Assembly (NCBI GenBank): GCA_964497515.1
Contig: CAZCCV010000018.1
Span: forward strand, 1 to 48,141
Direction: 5' to 3'
From: CAZCCV01 sp964497515
GTDB lineage: Bacteria; Armatimonadota; UBA5829; DTLH01
DNA length: 48,141 bases
Shown: positions 1-7,071 of the stretch, in pieces
How positions within the stretch are numbered: position 1 is the stretch's first letter
How the letters are laid out: each line of letters starts with the position of its first letter
Position numbers and translations under genes: made by a program
The notes under the pieces: generated by a model
Databases searched by the model: none
What the model was told of the DNA's origin: nothing
What the model saw: only the letters and a program-made list of their open reading frames with translations

Positions 1-74
1 TTATCGAGGGAGCCAGATTAGCGGCCTGATTCCGGATATCTGACATGCACCCAGCTTAGAGAGGAGGAATCGTC

Positions 75-3000
75 GTGAAGTTGTACCCAAGAGTAGTGCT
101 GTATTTGTTTCTCGTAGTATTGCTTTCCCTGTCTAGCGCCGCTTTGTGTGGCGCGCTAATTCAAGACGGCGCTCCCGGCACTATAGGATGGTGCCTGAGC
201 AACAAGGCCGATTCCGAATCCGTCACGCTGACTTGCGAACAAGTCATGTGGCGCGGCATGAGTGGCAAGTCATTCGCAATCAAGGAATGGACTGACAAAT
301 GGCCGGAAGGCCGTCCGCGAATACTGGTGGTCAGCACAAGACCGCTTCCAGTGCAATCCTGGTGGACTGTTGATGTAACAGGAACACTGCAAACCCTGAG
401 AACTGCTGCTATCGAGCAGCGCGTGATTATAACTTCACCCTCGCAGGTGTACGTGTACTGCACAGACAAGGGCCTTCCAGCTCCAGTTGTCTTTAAGGGA
501 TTGGACTTGCCGGGTATCACGAAGAAGACCCTAGCGGAGCTTGTTCCGCAGAACACGATGTCGGTTATGTCAGAAGGCGGCGAATTGCCTCCCGGTGACG
601 ACCCTCCGCCTCCTCCTTCTCCTCCTGCTCCTGGTTCCAAAGACTCGCTCAAACATCTCCCCGATGGTGCTCCCGTAAGCGTAAACGGTGCAATAGTGTC
701 AGCCAGTTTCAGTGACTATGGGTTCTTCTACGTTGAGAAAAGTGACAGGTCATTTGGCATCTGGATTAGCGCGCCGGATTACGTGTACGACGGCCAGCTT
801 CTGGACATTACCGGAAGAATGGGGACAGGCGGCGGCGAACGAACCGTCATTGCCGATCAGGGCGGCGTCAACGTCCTCGACTACGACTACCCAAGGCCGA
901 GAGAGGTAGGACTGTGCAACCGAGACCTCGGCGGGGGCGCAGTGCTTCCATTCACTCCTCCAGTTGGAAAGAGAGGAGATGCTGACAACGCCGGACTCAA
1001 CAATACCGGTTTGCTCGTGAGAGCTTGGGGCAGGGTGACGGCAGTTGATGCACAGTATCCGATTTTCTGGATTGACGACGGCTCGGCTGTCGCGGCTGAC
1101 GATGGTCATACTGGAATCAAGGTGTATGACGTTACCTATGACCCGTTGCCTTCCGTCAATGATTACGTCACTCTAAGCGGCGTGTCCGCCGCCGAATGGC
1201 CCCAGGGTTCCGATTCCAACATAAGAGTTGTGTGGAAAACAGCCTCGGTTCCGGTCTCCACTCAGTCGGGTTCGGGAACAATCTCCGGCACGGTGACTGC
1301 AACCGGTGCAGACGGCAAGACAGTCAGGGTGTATTGTGCCAGTGCTTCCACTACTGCAACATTCTCAGGGAACACGGCAAACTATACCTTAGCCGTTCCT
1401 TATGGCAACCATGCAGTAACGGCTACTCTCTTGGGGTACAAGACAACCACACAGCTTGCTACGGTAAGCTCTGGAACTCCCGTTGATCTCGATTTCACCC
1501 TGTCCACACTTCAACGGCGAATAGATGTAGTTGCTTCTCCTTGGCGCATTCCACCAGACGGCGTGAGCCAGATGACCATAACGGCTATCGTCAGAGATGA
1601 GGAAGGGCGGCGTTTCGGCAATGAGGCTGTGACTTGGGATGTTGACCTCGGTACGGTGATAAGTTCAGATGCCACAACCGATGCAGTCGGAGAAGCAAGG
1701 CTTGTTCTGCAAGCTCCGAGTACTCCCGGAACGGGAAGTATCTCTGTCACAGTAGGAGGGGTAACCTACGTTGGATATGCCGAGTTTGCATCGCCTACTG
1801 CGCCGTCGATTCGCATATTGACACCTGCTCAGAATGAGACGGTTTCCGGGGTCATCACGGTCAAACTTGTAGCTTGGGACAATGGTGGCGTTTATCCAGG
1901 AATCACAAACATTGGAGTCAGTGTTGATGACCAACCACTTGACTCAGCCGCTCCGTCGCGTCAGCAGATAACCTGGCAGACGTTCAGACTAAGCAACGGA
2001 ACACACGTACTGCGGGCGGCGGTCGCTGACGGTGACCAAGAAACCGGATTCTCCCAAGCTGTGCCTGTGTCGATTTCTAACGGGATATTCAGCGTATCCA
2101 CAACGAATGACATGTTTGACGCGAACGATCCCAACCCAGCGAATCGAACCTCCACTATTACCGCCTATCAGGAACAGCCGACTGACTGGGAAATCGAGAT
2201 AAAGAAGCAAGGCGCATCCTCACCAACCAAGGTATTCACAGGCACGGGAACCACGATTAGTGCCACTTGGGACGGTACGGACTCAGGCGGTAATCCTGCG
2301 CTTCCCGGACAATATGGTTACACGATACGGGCTGGTGAATCAGGCGGCATGTCTCTTAGCTATGGCTTCTCGATATGGGATTATTGGGTATTCCTGAGAA
2401 CCAATCCTGATGCTCCCACAGCTTTGTTGGTGGAAGGCTATCCTTTTGTCTATAGCTCAGACTGCCTGCACATCGTTGAGGACGCTTGTGAACGACGTGG
2501 GCTTCAAGTAATCACTATCCCTTACAGATATGCGACTTGGGACAGATTCCACTTCTTCATGAACGTCTATGAGCCGACAGTGCTGTATATTACGACTCAT
2601 GGGCACTATGAGATTCGTGACGGGGAAGATTGCCAACCACCACGACTACCTCAAGTGTCCAGATTCATGCTAAAGGATGCTATGGTTCATGCTTATCGCC
2701 CACAAGACGGTCAAGGGAATTGGTTCCCAGAATATCCGGCTCCCGGCGATCACGCATTTGCTACCATACTGAACCCAATCACGGGTGACCCTGCTGAAGA
2801 ATATCCCGACTTGTATGCACATTACGTAAGCGAGTTGGGCCTCACATACTATTCAGCACTAAAGCTGGTCTGGATGGATTCGTGCATGGACGGGCGGATC
2901 GGGTCATTGTACGGAGACTTGAGCGATCAGTTTAACCCTTACGCTGTAGACATCTATGGCGCAAATGACCTCGCTTCAATGTTTGGCATCTACGATAATG

Positions 3001-3281
3001 CGTGGACAATCGGCGCGAGTTACTGTGCGTTTTTCGAGATTTCGCTTGATGACGAGCGATATAAGAACTTTCTGGGTCGTGTCTTTGGGTCGCTTGCTGT
3101 AGGCTACAATCTCGATCAAGGCATTACTCGTGACGCATGGAATGACGGACGGTTTACTGGACTCTACCCGGAGGGAATTGACATGCAGTACGGAGATTGC
3201 CAGAACTGGCGCGTGCCAATGCCGCCATATCACAATCTACGAGTACATGGAAATCCCTGGAGCACGTACCTCGGCCCCTAA
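75..3281 (+). CDS. Exported multidomain protein with C-terminal caspase-like (clan CD) peptidase domain
   Basis: 1068 aa, GTG start behind GAGGAGG. An N-terminal signal peptide (about residues 1-26) indicates export. Then come a Pro-rich linker (about 171-187), a two-part OB-like module (about 196-390), a carboxypeptidase-regulatory-like beta domain (about 401-477), an invasin/Big_1-like Ig domain (about 482-570), a further Ig-like stretch (about 577-668) and a FlgD-like Ig repeat (about 700-757). The C-terminal 290 residues carry T-H842-G-H844 after a hydrophobic strand, and D-S-C937 after another. This is the His-Gly plus Asp-x-Cys arrangement of clan CD cysteine peptidases (caspase, gingipain, CHAT). 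Domain names are by eye. The peptidase call rests on the dyad and its strand context; substrate is unknown. The lipoprotein gene follows after 17 nt and is probably co-transcribed. The OB-like module recurs in the protease at 45817-47244. Confidence 0.72.
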   Translation: MKLYPRVVLYLFLVVLLSLSSAALCGALIQDGAPGTIGWCLSNKADSESVTLTCEQVMWRGMSGKSFAIKEWTDKWPEGRPRILVVSTRPLPVQSWWTVDVTGTLQTLRTAAIEQRVIITSPSQVYVYCTDKGLPAPVVFKGLDLPGITKKTLAELVPQNTMSVMSEGGELPPGDDPPPPPSPPAPGSKDSLKHLPDGAPVSVNGAIVSASFSDYGFFYVEKSDRSFGIWISAPDYVYDGQLLDITGRMGTGGGERTVIADQGGVNVLDYDYPRPREVGLCNRDLGGGAVLPFTPPVGKRGDADNAGLNNTGLLVRAWGRVTAVDAQYPIFWIDDGSAVAADDGHTGIKVYDVTYDPLPSVNDYVTLSGVSAAEWPQGSDSNIRVVWKTASVPVSTQSGSGTISGTVTATGADGKTVRVYCASASTTATFSGNTANYTLAVPYGNHAVTATLLGYKTTTQLATVSSGTPVDLDFTLSTLQRRIDVVASPWRIPPDGVSQMTITAIVRDEEGRRFGNEAVTWDVDLGTVISSDATTDAVGEARLVLQAPSTPGTGSISVTVGGVTYVGYAEFASPTAPSIRILTPAQNETVSGVITVKLVAWDNGGVYPGITNIGVSVDDQPLDSAAPSRQQITWQTFRLSNGTHVLRAAVADGDQETGFSQAVPVSISNGIFSVSTTNDMFDANDPNPANRTSTITAYQEQPTDWEIEIKKQGASSPTKVFTGTGTTISATWDGTDSGGNPALPGQYGYTIRAGESGGMSLSYGFSIWDYWVFLRTNPDAPTALLVEGYPFVYSSDCLHIVEDACERRGLQVITIPYRYATWDRFHFFMNVYEPTVLYITTHGHYEIRDGEDCQPPRLPQVSRFMLKDAMVHAYRPQDGQGNWFPEYPAPGDHAFATILNPITGDPAEEYPDLYAHYVSELGLTYYSALKLVWMDSCMDGRIGSLYGDLSDQFNPYAVDIYGANDLASMFGIYDNAWTIGASYCAFFEISLDDERYKNFLGRVFGSLAVGYNLDQGITRDAWNDGRFTGLYPEGIDMQYGDCQNWRVPMPPYHNLRVHGNPWSTYLGP

Positions 3282-3298
3282 CAATGGAGGTGGTTTGT

Positions 3299-4201
3299 AT
3301 GAAAAGCATGGCTTTGCTCACATTAGGTGGATTGATGTTTGGTTGCGTATTGCTGGTAGGCTGTAACGGGTCGGGCGCAGGTTCACAACACTCGCAGGGG
3401 CTGCTTTCAGAAGCAGGACTGGCTAGTGCCACAAACGTCAGAGCGGTCTTGGTAGGTGGTGTCTGCGTAACGGATGCAGCTATGATTGGACACTTGTATG
3501 ATGCCGTCAATAACCCGGATAGGAATTGGGTCAGCAAGATGGCGCGTAGTCGTCAGATTGCGTTCGTGTCTACAAGTGGACAAGTAGCCTATCTCGCGTA
3601 TAGTGAAGCAGGAGACCTAACAGCACGTCAGGGGTCGAGCAAGCTAATGAAACTCCTGAGACAGGTCTTCAACAATCCCGCTTACAAGCACACAACTCAT
3701 GTTCCAGTCGGCAAGCTGGTGAAGGTATGTGTAGCATCCAACGGCGTTACAACAGTATCTCCAAAGTCGAACGGGCGATGGAGTAAGATTCAACAGCCCC
3801 TAGTCAAACTTCTCAAGTTGTGGAATCCAAACGACCTGAGAGGATGCCAGCTTGTAGATGGCCGAGAGATTGGTAGTCTATCGAACCGCTACATTGAGGT
3901 AAGACTGGCTCAACCTGCTGCATTCGGAACACTTATCGTTCCAAAGTACTTTAAGTGGTGGCCTCCCCCGCAGACCGTCGAAACTCGCATCAGATACAAT
4001 GACTCTGGATGCAGCACGTTACGAGTGCTGAGTACGGGGTCAGAAAAAGCCCGATTAGCTTTCAAGCTTCCTGGAAAGTCCGATTGGGTATTATCTCAAG
4101 ACATCTCAACAAAAGAGTTTCTGGGATACGGCCCGCAGGGAATGTCGCAGTTCGGCCCTGACTTATTTGAGGAGGTAGTATCTGAGATAAAGAAGCCGTA
4201 G
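3299..4201 (+). CDS. Predicted lipoprotein of unknown function
   Basis: 300 aa. I chose the ATG at 3299 because GGAGG lies 7 nt upstream; a longer reading from 3197 would overlap the previous gene by 85 nt and lose the signal peptide. The N-terminus is a hydrophobic stretch ending in a lipobox (L-V-G-C22), so the mature protein should be lipidated at Cys22. The rest contains conserved-looking basic stretches but no family I can name. It follows the caspase-like gene by 17 nt, which suggests one operon and a shared envelope role. cas4 begins 55 nt downstream on the same strand, so read-through into the cas genes is possible. Confidence 0.7.
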   Translation: MKSMALLTLGGLMFGCVLLVGCNGSGAGSQHSQGLLSEAGLASATNVRAVLVGGVCVTDAAMIGHLYDAVNNPDRNWVSKMARSRQIAFVSTSGQVAYLAYSEAGDLTARQGSSKLMKLLRQVFNNPAYKHTTHVPVGKLVKVCVASNGVTTVSPKSNGRWSKIQQPLVKLLKLWNPNDLRGCQLVDGREIGSLSNRYIEVRLAQPAAFGTLIVPKYFKWWPPPQTVETRIRYNDSGCSTLRVLSTGSEKARLAFKLPGKSDWVLSQDISTKEFLGYGPQGMSQFGPDLFEEVVSEIKKP

Positions 4202-4256
4202 TAAGTTGTGAGGCTCCCGGAGGGTGTTACTCTGACAAGACTTATGGGTTAGAACC

Positions 4257-5066
4257 GTGCCTGTTTGGACAGACGATAAGATTGTCCTTATATCGGCAAT
4301 AGAGCACGTCAGCTATTGCCCTAGACAGTGTGCTTTGATCCACGTCGAGAAGGTATTTGAAGAGAATGTCTTTACGATTCGTGGAACAATGGCTCATTCG
4401 AGGGTAGACCAACCCCACATGTCTGTTGAGAATGGCGCGACTGTAGAGAGGGCACTTCCACTATGGTCGGAAGAGTATGGGCTGCAGGGAAGAGCGGATG
4501 TGGTAGAGTTTCATCCTGATGGCTGTATCTATCCTGTTGAATACAAGATAGACACGCGGAAGGCTACCACCCACGATGCGCTCCAAATCTGCGCTCAGGC
4601 GATGTGCCTTGAGGTGATGTTTGACCGCCCCGTTTTGCGCGGGGCGGTCTACTCCGGCTCAGCTCGACATCGACGGGAACTGGAGTTCACGGACGACCTT
4701 CGAGCTAAGACAATAATGGCAATAGAAGCCGTAAGGACAATACAGGTTAAAGGTTCACTTCCAGAACCTGTGAATGACAACCGCTGCCCCAATTGTTCGC
4801 TTGTGCATGTATGCCGTCCATCGCTTCACCGTGGACATCGTTCGACGTGTTTCAACCGACGGAAGAGGAGGCACCCGAATGAGCAGAGAGCTTCTGAACA
4901 CTCTATTTGTAATGACACAAGGAGCTTACATTCGTTTGGAGGGAGAGACTGCCAAAGTAGAAGCAGAGGGAAAAACTCTTCTTCAGACGCCTCTTCACCA
5001 CCTCGGAGGCATAGTCACCTTTGGAAATGTTATGATGAGCCCACATTTGATGCACAAGTGTGCTAG
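4257..5066 (+). CDS. cas4: Type I-C Cas4 nuclease, apparent frame disruption near its 3' end
   Basis: RecB-family Fe-S nuclease that helps select and trim prespacers for Cas1-Cas2. Visible features are the N-terminal cysteine pair (Y-C21-P-R-Q-C25), D81, the E95-Y-K97 nuclease motif, Q110 in LQICAQ, and the C-terminal cysteines C177, C180 and C186. The open frame runs 188 nt into cas1, and its last 80 residues are Arg/Ser-rich and unlike Cas4. If the frame is shifted by -1 just after C186 (about 4811-4815), the protein instead continues CMPSIASPW...EEEAPE and stops at 4880-4882. That stop overlaps the cas1 ATG as ATGA and gives about 208 aa, the normal family size. This suggests a one-base deletion, a sequencing error or, less likely, programmed frameshifting. 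The GTG start lacks a good ribosome site. Confidence 0.82.
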   Translation: MPVWTDDKIVLISAIEHVSYCPRQCALIHVEKVFEENVFTIRGTMAHSRVDQPHMSVENGATVERALPLWSEEYGLQGRADVVEFHPDGCIYPVEYKIDTRKATTHDALQICAQAMCLEVMFDRPVLRGAVYSGSARHRRELEFTDDLRAKTIMAIEAVRTIQVKGSLPEPVNDNRCPNCSLVHVCRPSLHRGHRSTCFNRRKRRHPNEQRASEHSICNDTRSLHSFGGRDCQSRSRGKNSSSDASSPPRRHSHLWKCYDEPTFDAQVC

Positions 5067-5913
5067 CGAAGGTCGGGGAGTCTGTTTTTTGGGAATGAAC
5101 GGTAGGTTTATGGCCAGAGTAGTCGGCCCTGTATCCGGAAATGTGTTACTTAGAGAAGCGCAGTACAAGGCGTATAGCGATGAACGAGTCAGAACGAACA
5201 TAGCCAGATCTATAGTAGCAGGAAAGATACAGAACCTGAGAGCGGTAATACTTAGAGCTGCAAGAGAGTTAGAAGACCAAGAAAAGAAAGAGGATTTAGC
5301 TAAAACAGCGGGATGGATGACCAATCATCTTGTGCGGCTCAAGGAGTGCAAGAGTATAGACGAGATCAGGGGTTACGAAGGGCAGTCCAGCGCAGACTAC
5401 TTTGCAGTTTTTGATCATATGATTCTCGCCCAGAGGACCGATTTTAAGTTCGATACACGCAGCAGGCGGCCTCCACGGGACAGAATGAATGCGATTATGT
5501 CGTTTCTGTATGCACTACTTTTGGGAGACTGCACAGCTGGAGCAGAAGGAGTGGGTTTGGATCCCCAGTTCGGGTTCCTTCACGCCATTAGATCTGGTAA
5601 ACCCGCCCTTTCTCTGGATCTTATGGAGGAGTTTCGACCAGTGCTTGCAGACAGAGTAGCTCTTACGCTCGTCAATCGTCGACAGATCAAGGCAGAGCAT
5701 CTGGAGATTAGACCGGGAGGGTCTGTTATGCTGACCGATGAGGGAAGAAAGATATTACTTTCAGCTTACCAGAAGCGCAAACAGACAGAGGTGCATCACT
5801 CTTTGCTGAAGGCGAAGACACCTCTTGGTCTCGTCCCTCATCTTCAGGCAAGGATACTTGCTCGACATTTGAGGGGCGATATGAGGGAGTATTATCCTTA
5901 CTATCCGAGATAA
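4879..5913 (+). CDS. cas1: CRISPR integrase Cas1, type I-C
   Basis: 344 aa. Metal-dependent integrase subunit that, with Cas2, inserts new spacers at the leader end of the array. The ATG at 4879 has AGGAGG 9 nt upstream and overlaps the inferred original cas4 stop; a longer open frame from 4774 has no such support. Expected catalytic residues are present: E167 in the helix GYEGQSSADYF, H235 in GLDPQFGFLH, and D247/E250 in SLDLMEEFRP. Length and motifs (GPVSGNVLLR, RSRRPP, LVNRRQ, LTDEGRK, ARHLRG) match Cas1 of type I-C. cas2 follows after 3 nt. No type I-C interference gene lies in the window. Confidence 0.97.
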   Translation: MSRELLNTLFVMTQGAYIRLEGETAKVEAEGKTLLQTPLHHLGGIVTFGNVMMSPHLMHKCASEGRGVCFLGMNGRFMARVVGPVSGNVLLREAQYKAYSDERVRTNIARSIVAGKIQNLRAVILRAARELEDQEKKEDLAKTAGWMTNHLVRLKECKSIDEIRGYEGQSSADYFAVFDHMILAQRTDFKFDTRSRRPPRDRMNAIMSFLYALLLGDCTAGAEGVGLDPQFGFLHAIRSGKPALSLDLMEEFRPVLADRVALTLVNRRQIKAEHLEIRPGGSVMLTDEGRKILLSAYQKRKQTEVHHSLLKAKTPLGLVPHLQARILARHLRGDMREYYPYYPR

Positions 5914-5916
5914 GCC

Positions 5917-6216
5917 ATGAGAGAAGATTACCTTGTTAGCTACGATGTGAACACAGAAGACAAAGATGGTCGCAGGAGATTAGCTAGAGTTGCTAAGGCT
6001 TGTAAGAACTATGGACAGAGAGTTCAGTTTTCTGTGTTTGAGTGCAGCGTTAATGCGGCAGAGTATGAAAAGCTCCGCCACAAGCTAGTGACGATTATCA
6101 ATGCTGATAAAGACAGCCTGCGGATTTACAGGCTGCGAGGGCTTAGAAGTGAATACATAGAAGTCTACGGTTTGGACAAATACATAAGCTTTGAGAAGGA
6201 CACATTAGTAGTTTAA
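5917..6216 (+). CDS. cas2: CRISPR adaptation protein Cas2, type I-C
   Basis: 99 aa, the usual Cas2 length. It has a ferredoxin-like fold start (LVSYDVNTEDKDGRRRL), with D10 after the first strand as the family's conserved acidic residue, and the C-terminal strand IEVYGLDKYISFE. Cas2 dimers bridge two Cas1 dimers in the spacer-integration complex. The start at 5917 lies 3 nt after the cas1 stop, so translation is coupled. The CRISPR leader and array follow 175 nt downstream on the same strand, the normal order for an active adaptation locus. Confidence 0.96.
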   Translation: MREDYLVSYDVNTEDKDGRRRLARVAKACKNYGQRVQFSVFECSVNAAEYEKLRHKLVTIINADKDSLRIYRLRGLRSEYIEVYGLDKYISFEKDTLVV

Positions 6217-6391
6217 GCTGGTTTGCGCGGATGCGAAGTGATTTGGCTGCATTATACACGTTCGCGCATAGTAGCGAGCGTGAATGGCTGAGTTCCTTGA
6301 CAATTGAATACTACTGTGGTTAGGTACATAGTGTAACAATTGTGCTGTCATTTGAGCTGGAAAGGAGCAATTTTCCAGCTCATGTGTGACA
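6217..6391 (+). promoter_or_regulatory. CRISPR leader
   Basis: AT-rich stretch between cas2 and the first repeat. TTGACA at 6297-6302 could be a -35 box, with a weak TAGGTA 18 nt further on at 6321-6326. The leader-proximal 48 bases form a long hairpin, listed separately. Leader function is inferred from position; no known integration-host-factor site is obvious. Confidence 0.6.
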
Positions 6392-6392
6392 G
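6345..6392. repeat. Extended inverted repeat touching the first CRISPR repeat
   Basis: A perfect 11-bp stem (TGAGCTGGAAA at 6353-6363 with its complement at 6372-6382, 8-nt loop) lies inside a second 6-bp stem (CTGTCA at 6345-6350 with TGACAG at 6387-6392). The outer arm ends on the first base of the CRISPR repeat. There is no T-tract, so it is not a typical terminator for the cas operon. It may be a protein-binding or DNA-structure element in the leader. Confidence 0.75.
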
Positions 6393-6498
6393 TGCACCGG
6401 TGCTTCGGTGCCGGTGAGGATTGAAACGTGTCATCCCGCTGCGGCCCGTATGTCCAACCTTGGTGCACCGGCGCTTCGGTGGCAGATGCACAAGACCC
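6392..6498 (+). CRISPR. Minimal CRISPR array: one intact repeat, one spacer, one degenerate repeat
   Basis: The intact repeat is 6392-6427 (36 nt, begins GTGCACCGG, ends GAGGATTGAAAC). Its arms CACCGGTGC and GTGCCGGTG can pair, with two G-U wobbles, around a TTCG loop; this is a plausible crRNA handle hairpin. The spacer is 6428-6462 (35 nt). The second repeat starts at 6463: its first 19 bases match at 18 positions, and the remainder has decayed, as often seen for a leader-distal terminal repeat. The orientation (cas genes, leader, repeat ending in ATTGAAAC) is consistent with transcription on the plus strand. Confidence 0.8.
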
Positions 6499-6528
6499 AA
6501 AAAACCGGGCGCCCTATAGACGCCCGGT
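6499..6528 (-). terminator. Rho-independent terminator for the glnA-regulator-mscL strand
   Basis: On the minus strand an 8-bp stem (ACCGGGCG with CGCCCGGT, 9-nt loop) is followed by a T-run (the A-run at 6499-6504 on the plus strand). It lies 56 nt past the mscL stop and directly borders the degenerate CRISPR repeat. Confidence 0.85.
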
Positions 6529-6584
6529 ATCTTCCACCGTGTGGGATGGTTCGAACCCACATTCAGATCATATTGCGACGTTGA

Positions 6585-6998
6585 CTAATCCAACTGAGAT
6601 GTACACTCTGGACAGCGTGTCGCGCTTATCGGAATTGTCGACACACAGTAAGGGCAATCCTTAGTTGCAGCTGGTCGACCCTTGTTGATCTGACGAATAA
6701 CCAAGAATATGGCAAAAGCTATGATCAGGAAGTTTAGCACGGTGTTGAGAAACACACCATAGTTGAGCGTGGGAGCTCCTGCCTTCTGAGCCTCTGTAAG
6801 ACTGGTGTAAGCTTCGCCAGACAGATTGATAAACAGATTGCTGAAGTCTACCTTCCCAAGAAGGAGCCCAATTGGCGGCATAAGCACATCGTTTACAAGT
6901 GACGTAACGATGGATCCAAAAGCCGCACCGATCATAACCGCTACCGCGAGGTCTATAACGTTTCCTCGCGTCGCAAAATCACGAAACTCTTTTAGCAT
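6585..6998 (-). CDS. mscL: Large-conductance mechanosensitive channel MscL with C-terminal zinc-ribbon-like tail
   Basis: 137 aa. The ATG at 6998 follows GGAGG by 9 nt; the longer frame up to 7067 lacks family similarity. The pentameric inner-membrane channel opens under membrane tension to release solutes during hypo-osmotic shock. The N-terminal amphipathic helix MLKEFRDFATRGNVIDLAVAV and the first pore helix (GAAFGSIVTSLVNDVLMPP) are classic. TM2 is about residues 82-104. The cytoplasmic end carries C-P-Y-C and C-P-E-C pairs, which look like a small zinc ribbon and are absent from E. coli MscL. The gene lies 73 nt after the regulator gene on the same strand and may be part of that transcript. 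Confidence 0.95.
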   Translation of the reverse strand: MLKEFRDFATRGNVIDLAVAVMIGAAFGSIVTSLVNDVLMPPIGLLLGKVDFSNLFINLSGEAYTSLTEAQKAGAPTLNYGVFLNTVLNFLIIAFAIFLVIRQINKGRPAATKDCPYCVSTIPISATRCPECTSQLD

Positions 6999-7071
6999 GT
7001 TGATTAACCTCCATCTGCACTTTACTGCATTGTTGTGTAATCGGCCGAAATACACGCAGGCCGGCACAGAT

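Noticed and set aside
75..3281. Caspase-like protein as a CRISPR-linked cytoplasmic effector
   Set aside because: It has a clear signal peptide and extracellular-type domains, so a role inside the cell with Cas proteins is unlikely despite adjacency.
4774..4878. Upstream extension of cas1 from an ATG at 4774
   Set aside because: The ATG at 4879 has AGGAGG and gives the standard type I-C Cas1 N-terminus; the extension covers the end of cas4 in another frame.
6540..6610. tRNA-like sequence on the minus strand (CTCAGTTGGATTAG and GTGGGTTCGAACC)
   Set aside because: The D-loop-like part encodes the end of MscL, the T-arm-like part has a 10-nt loop instead of 7, no matching acceptor stem exists, and no anticodon arm folds. 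At most a chance match or an old tRNA fragment.
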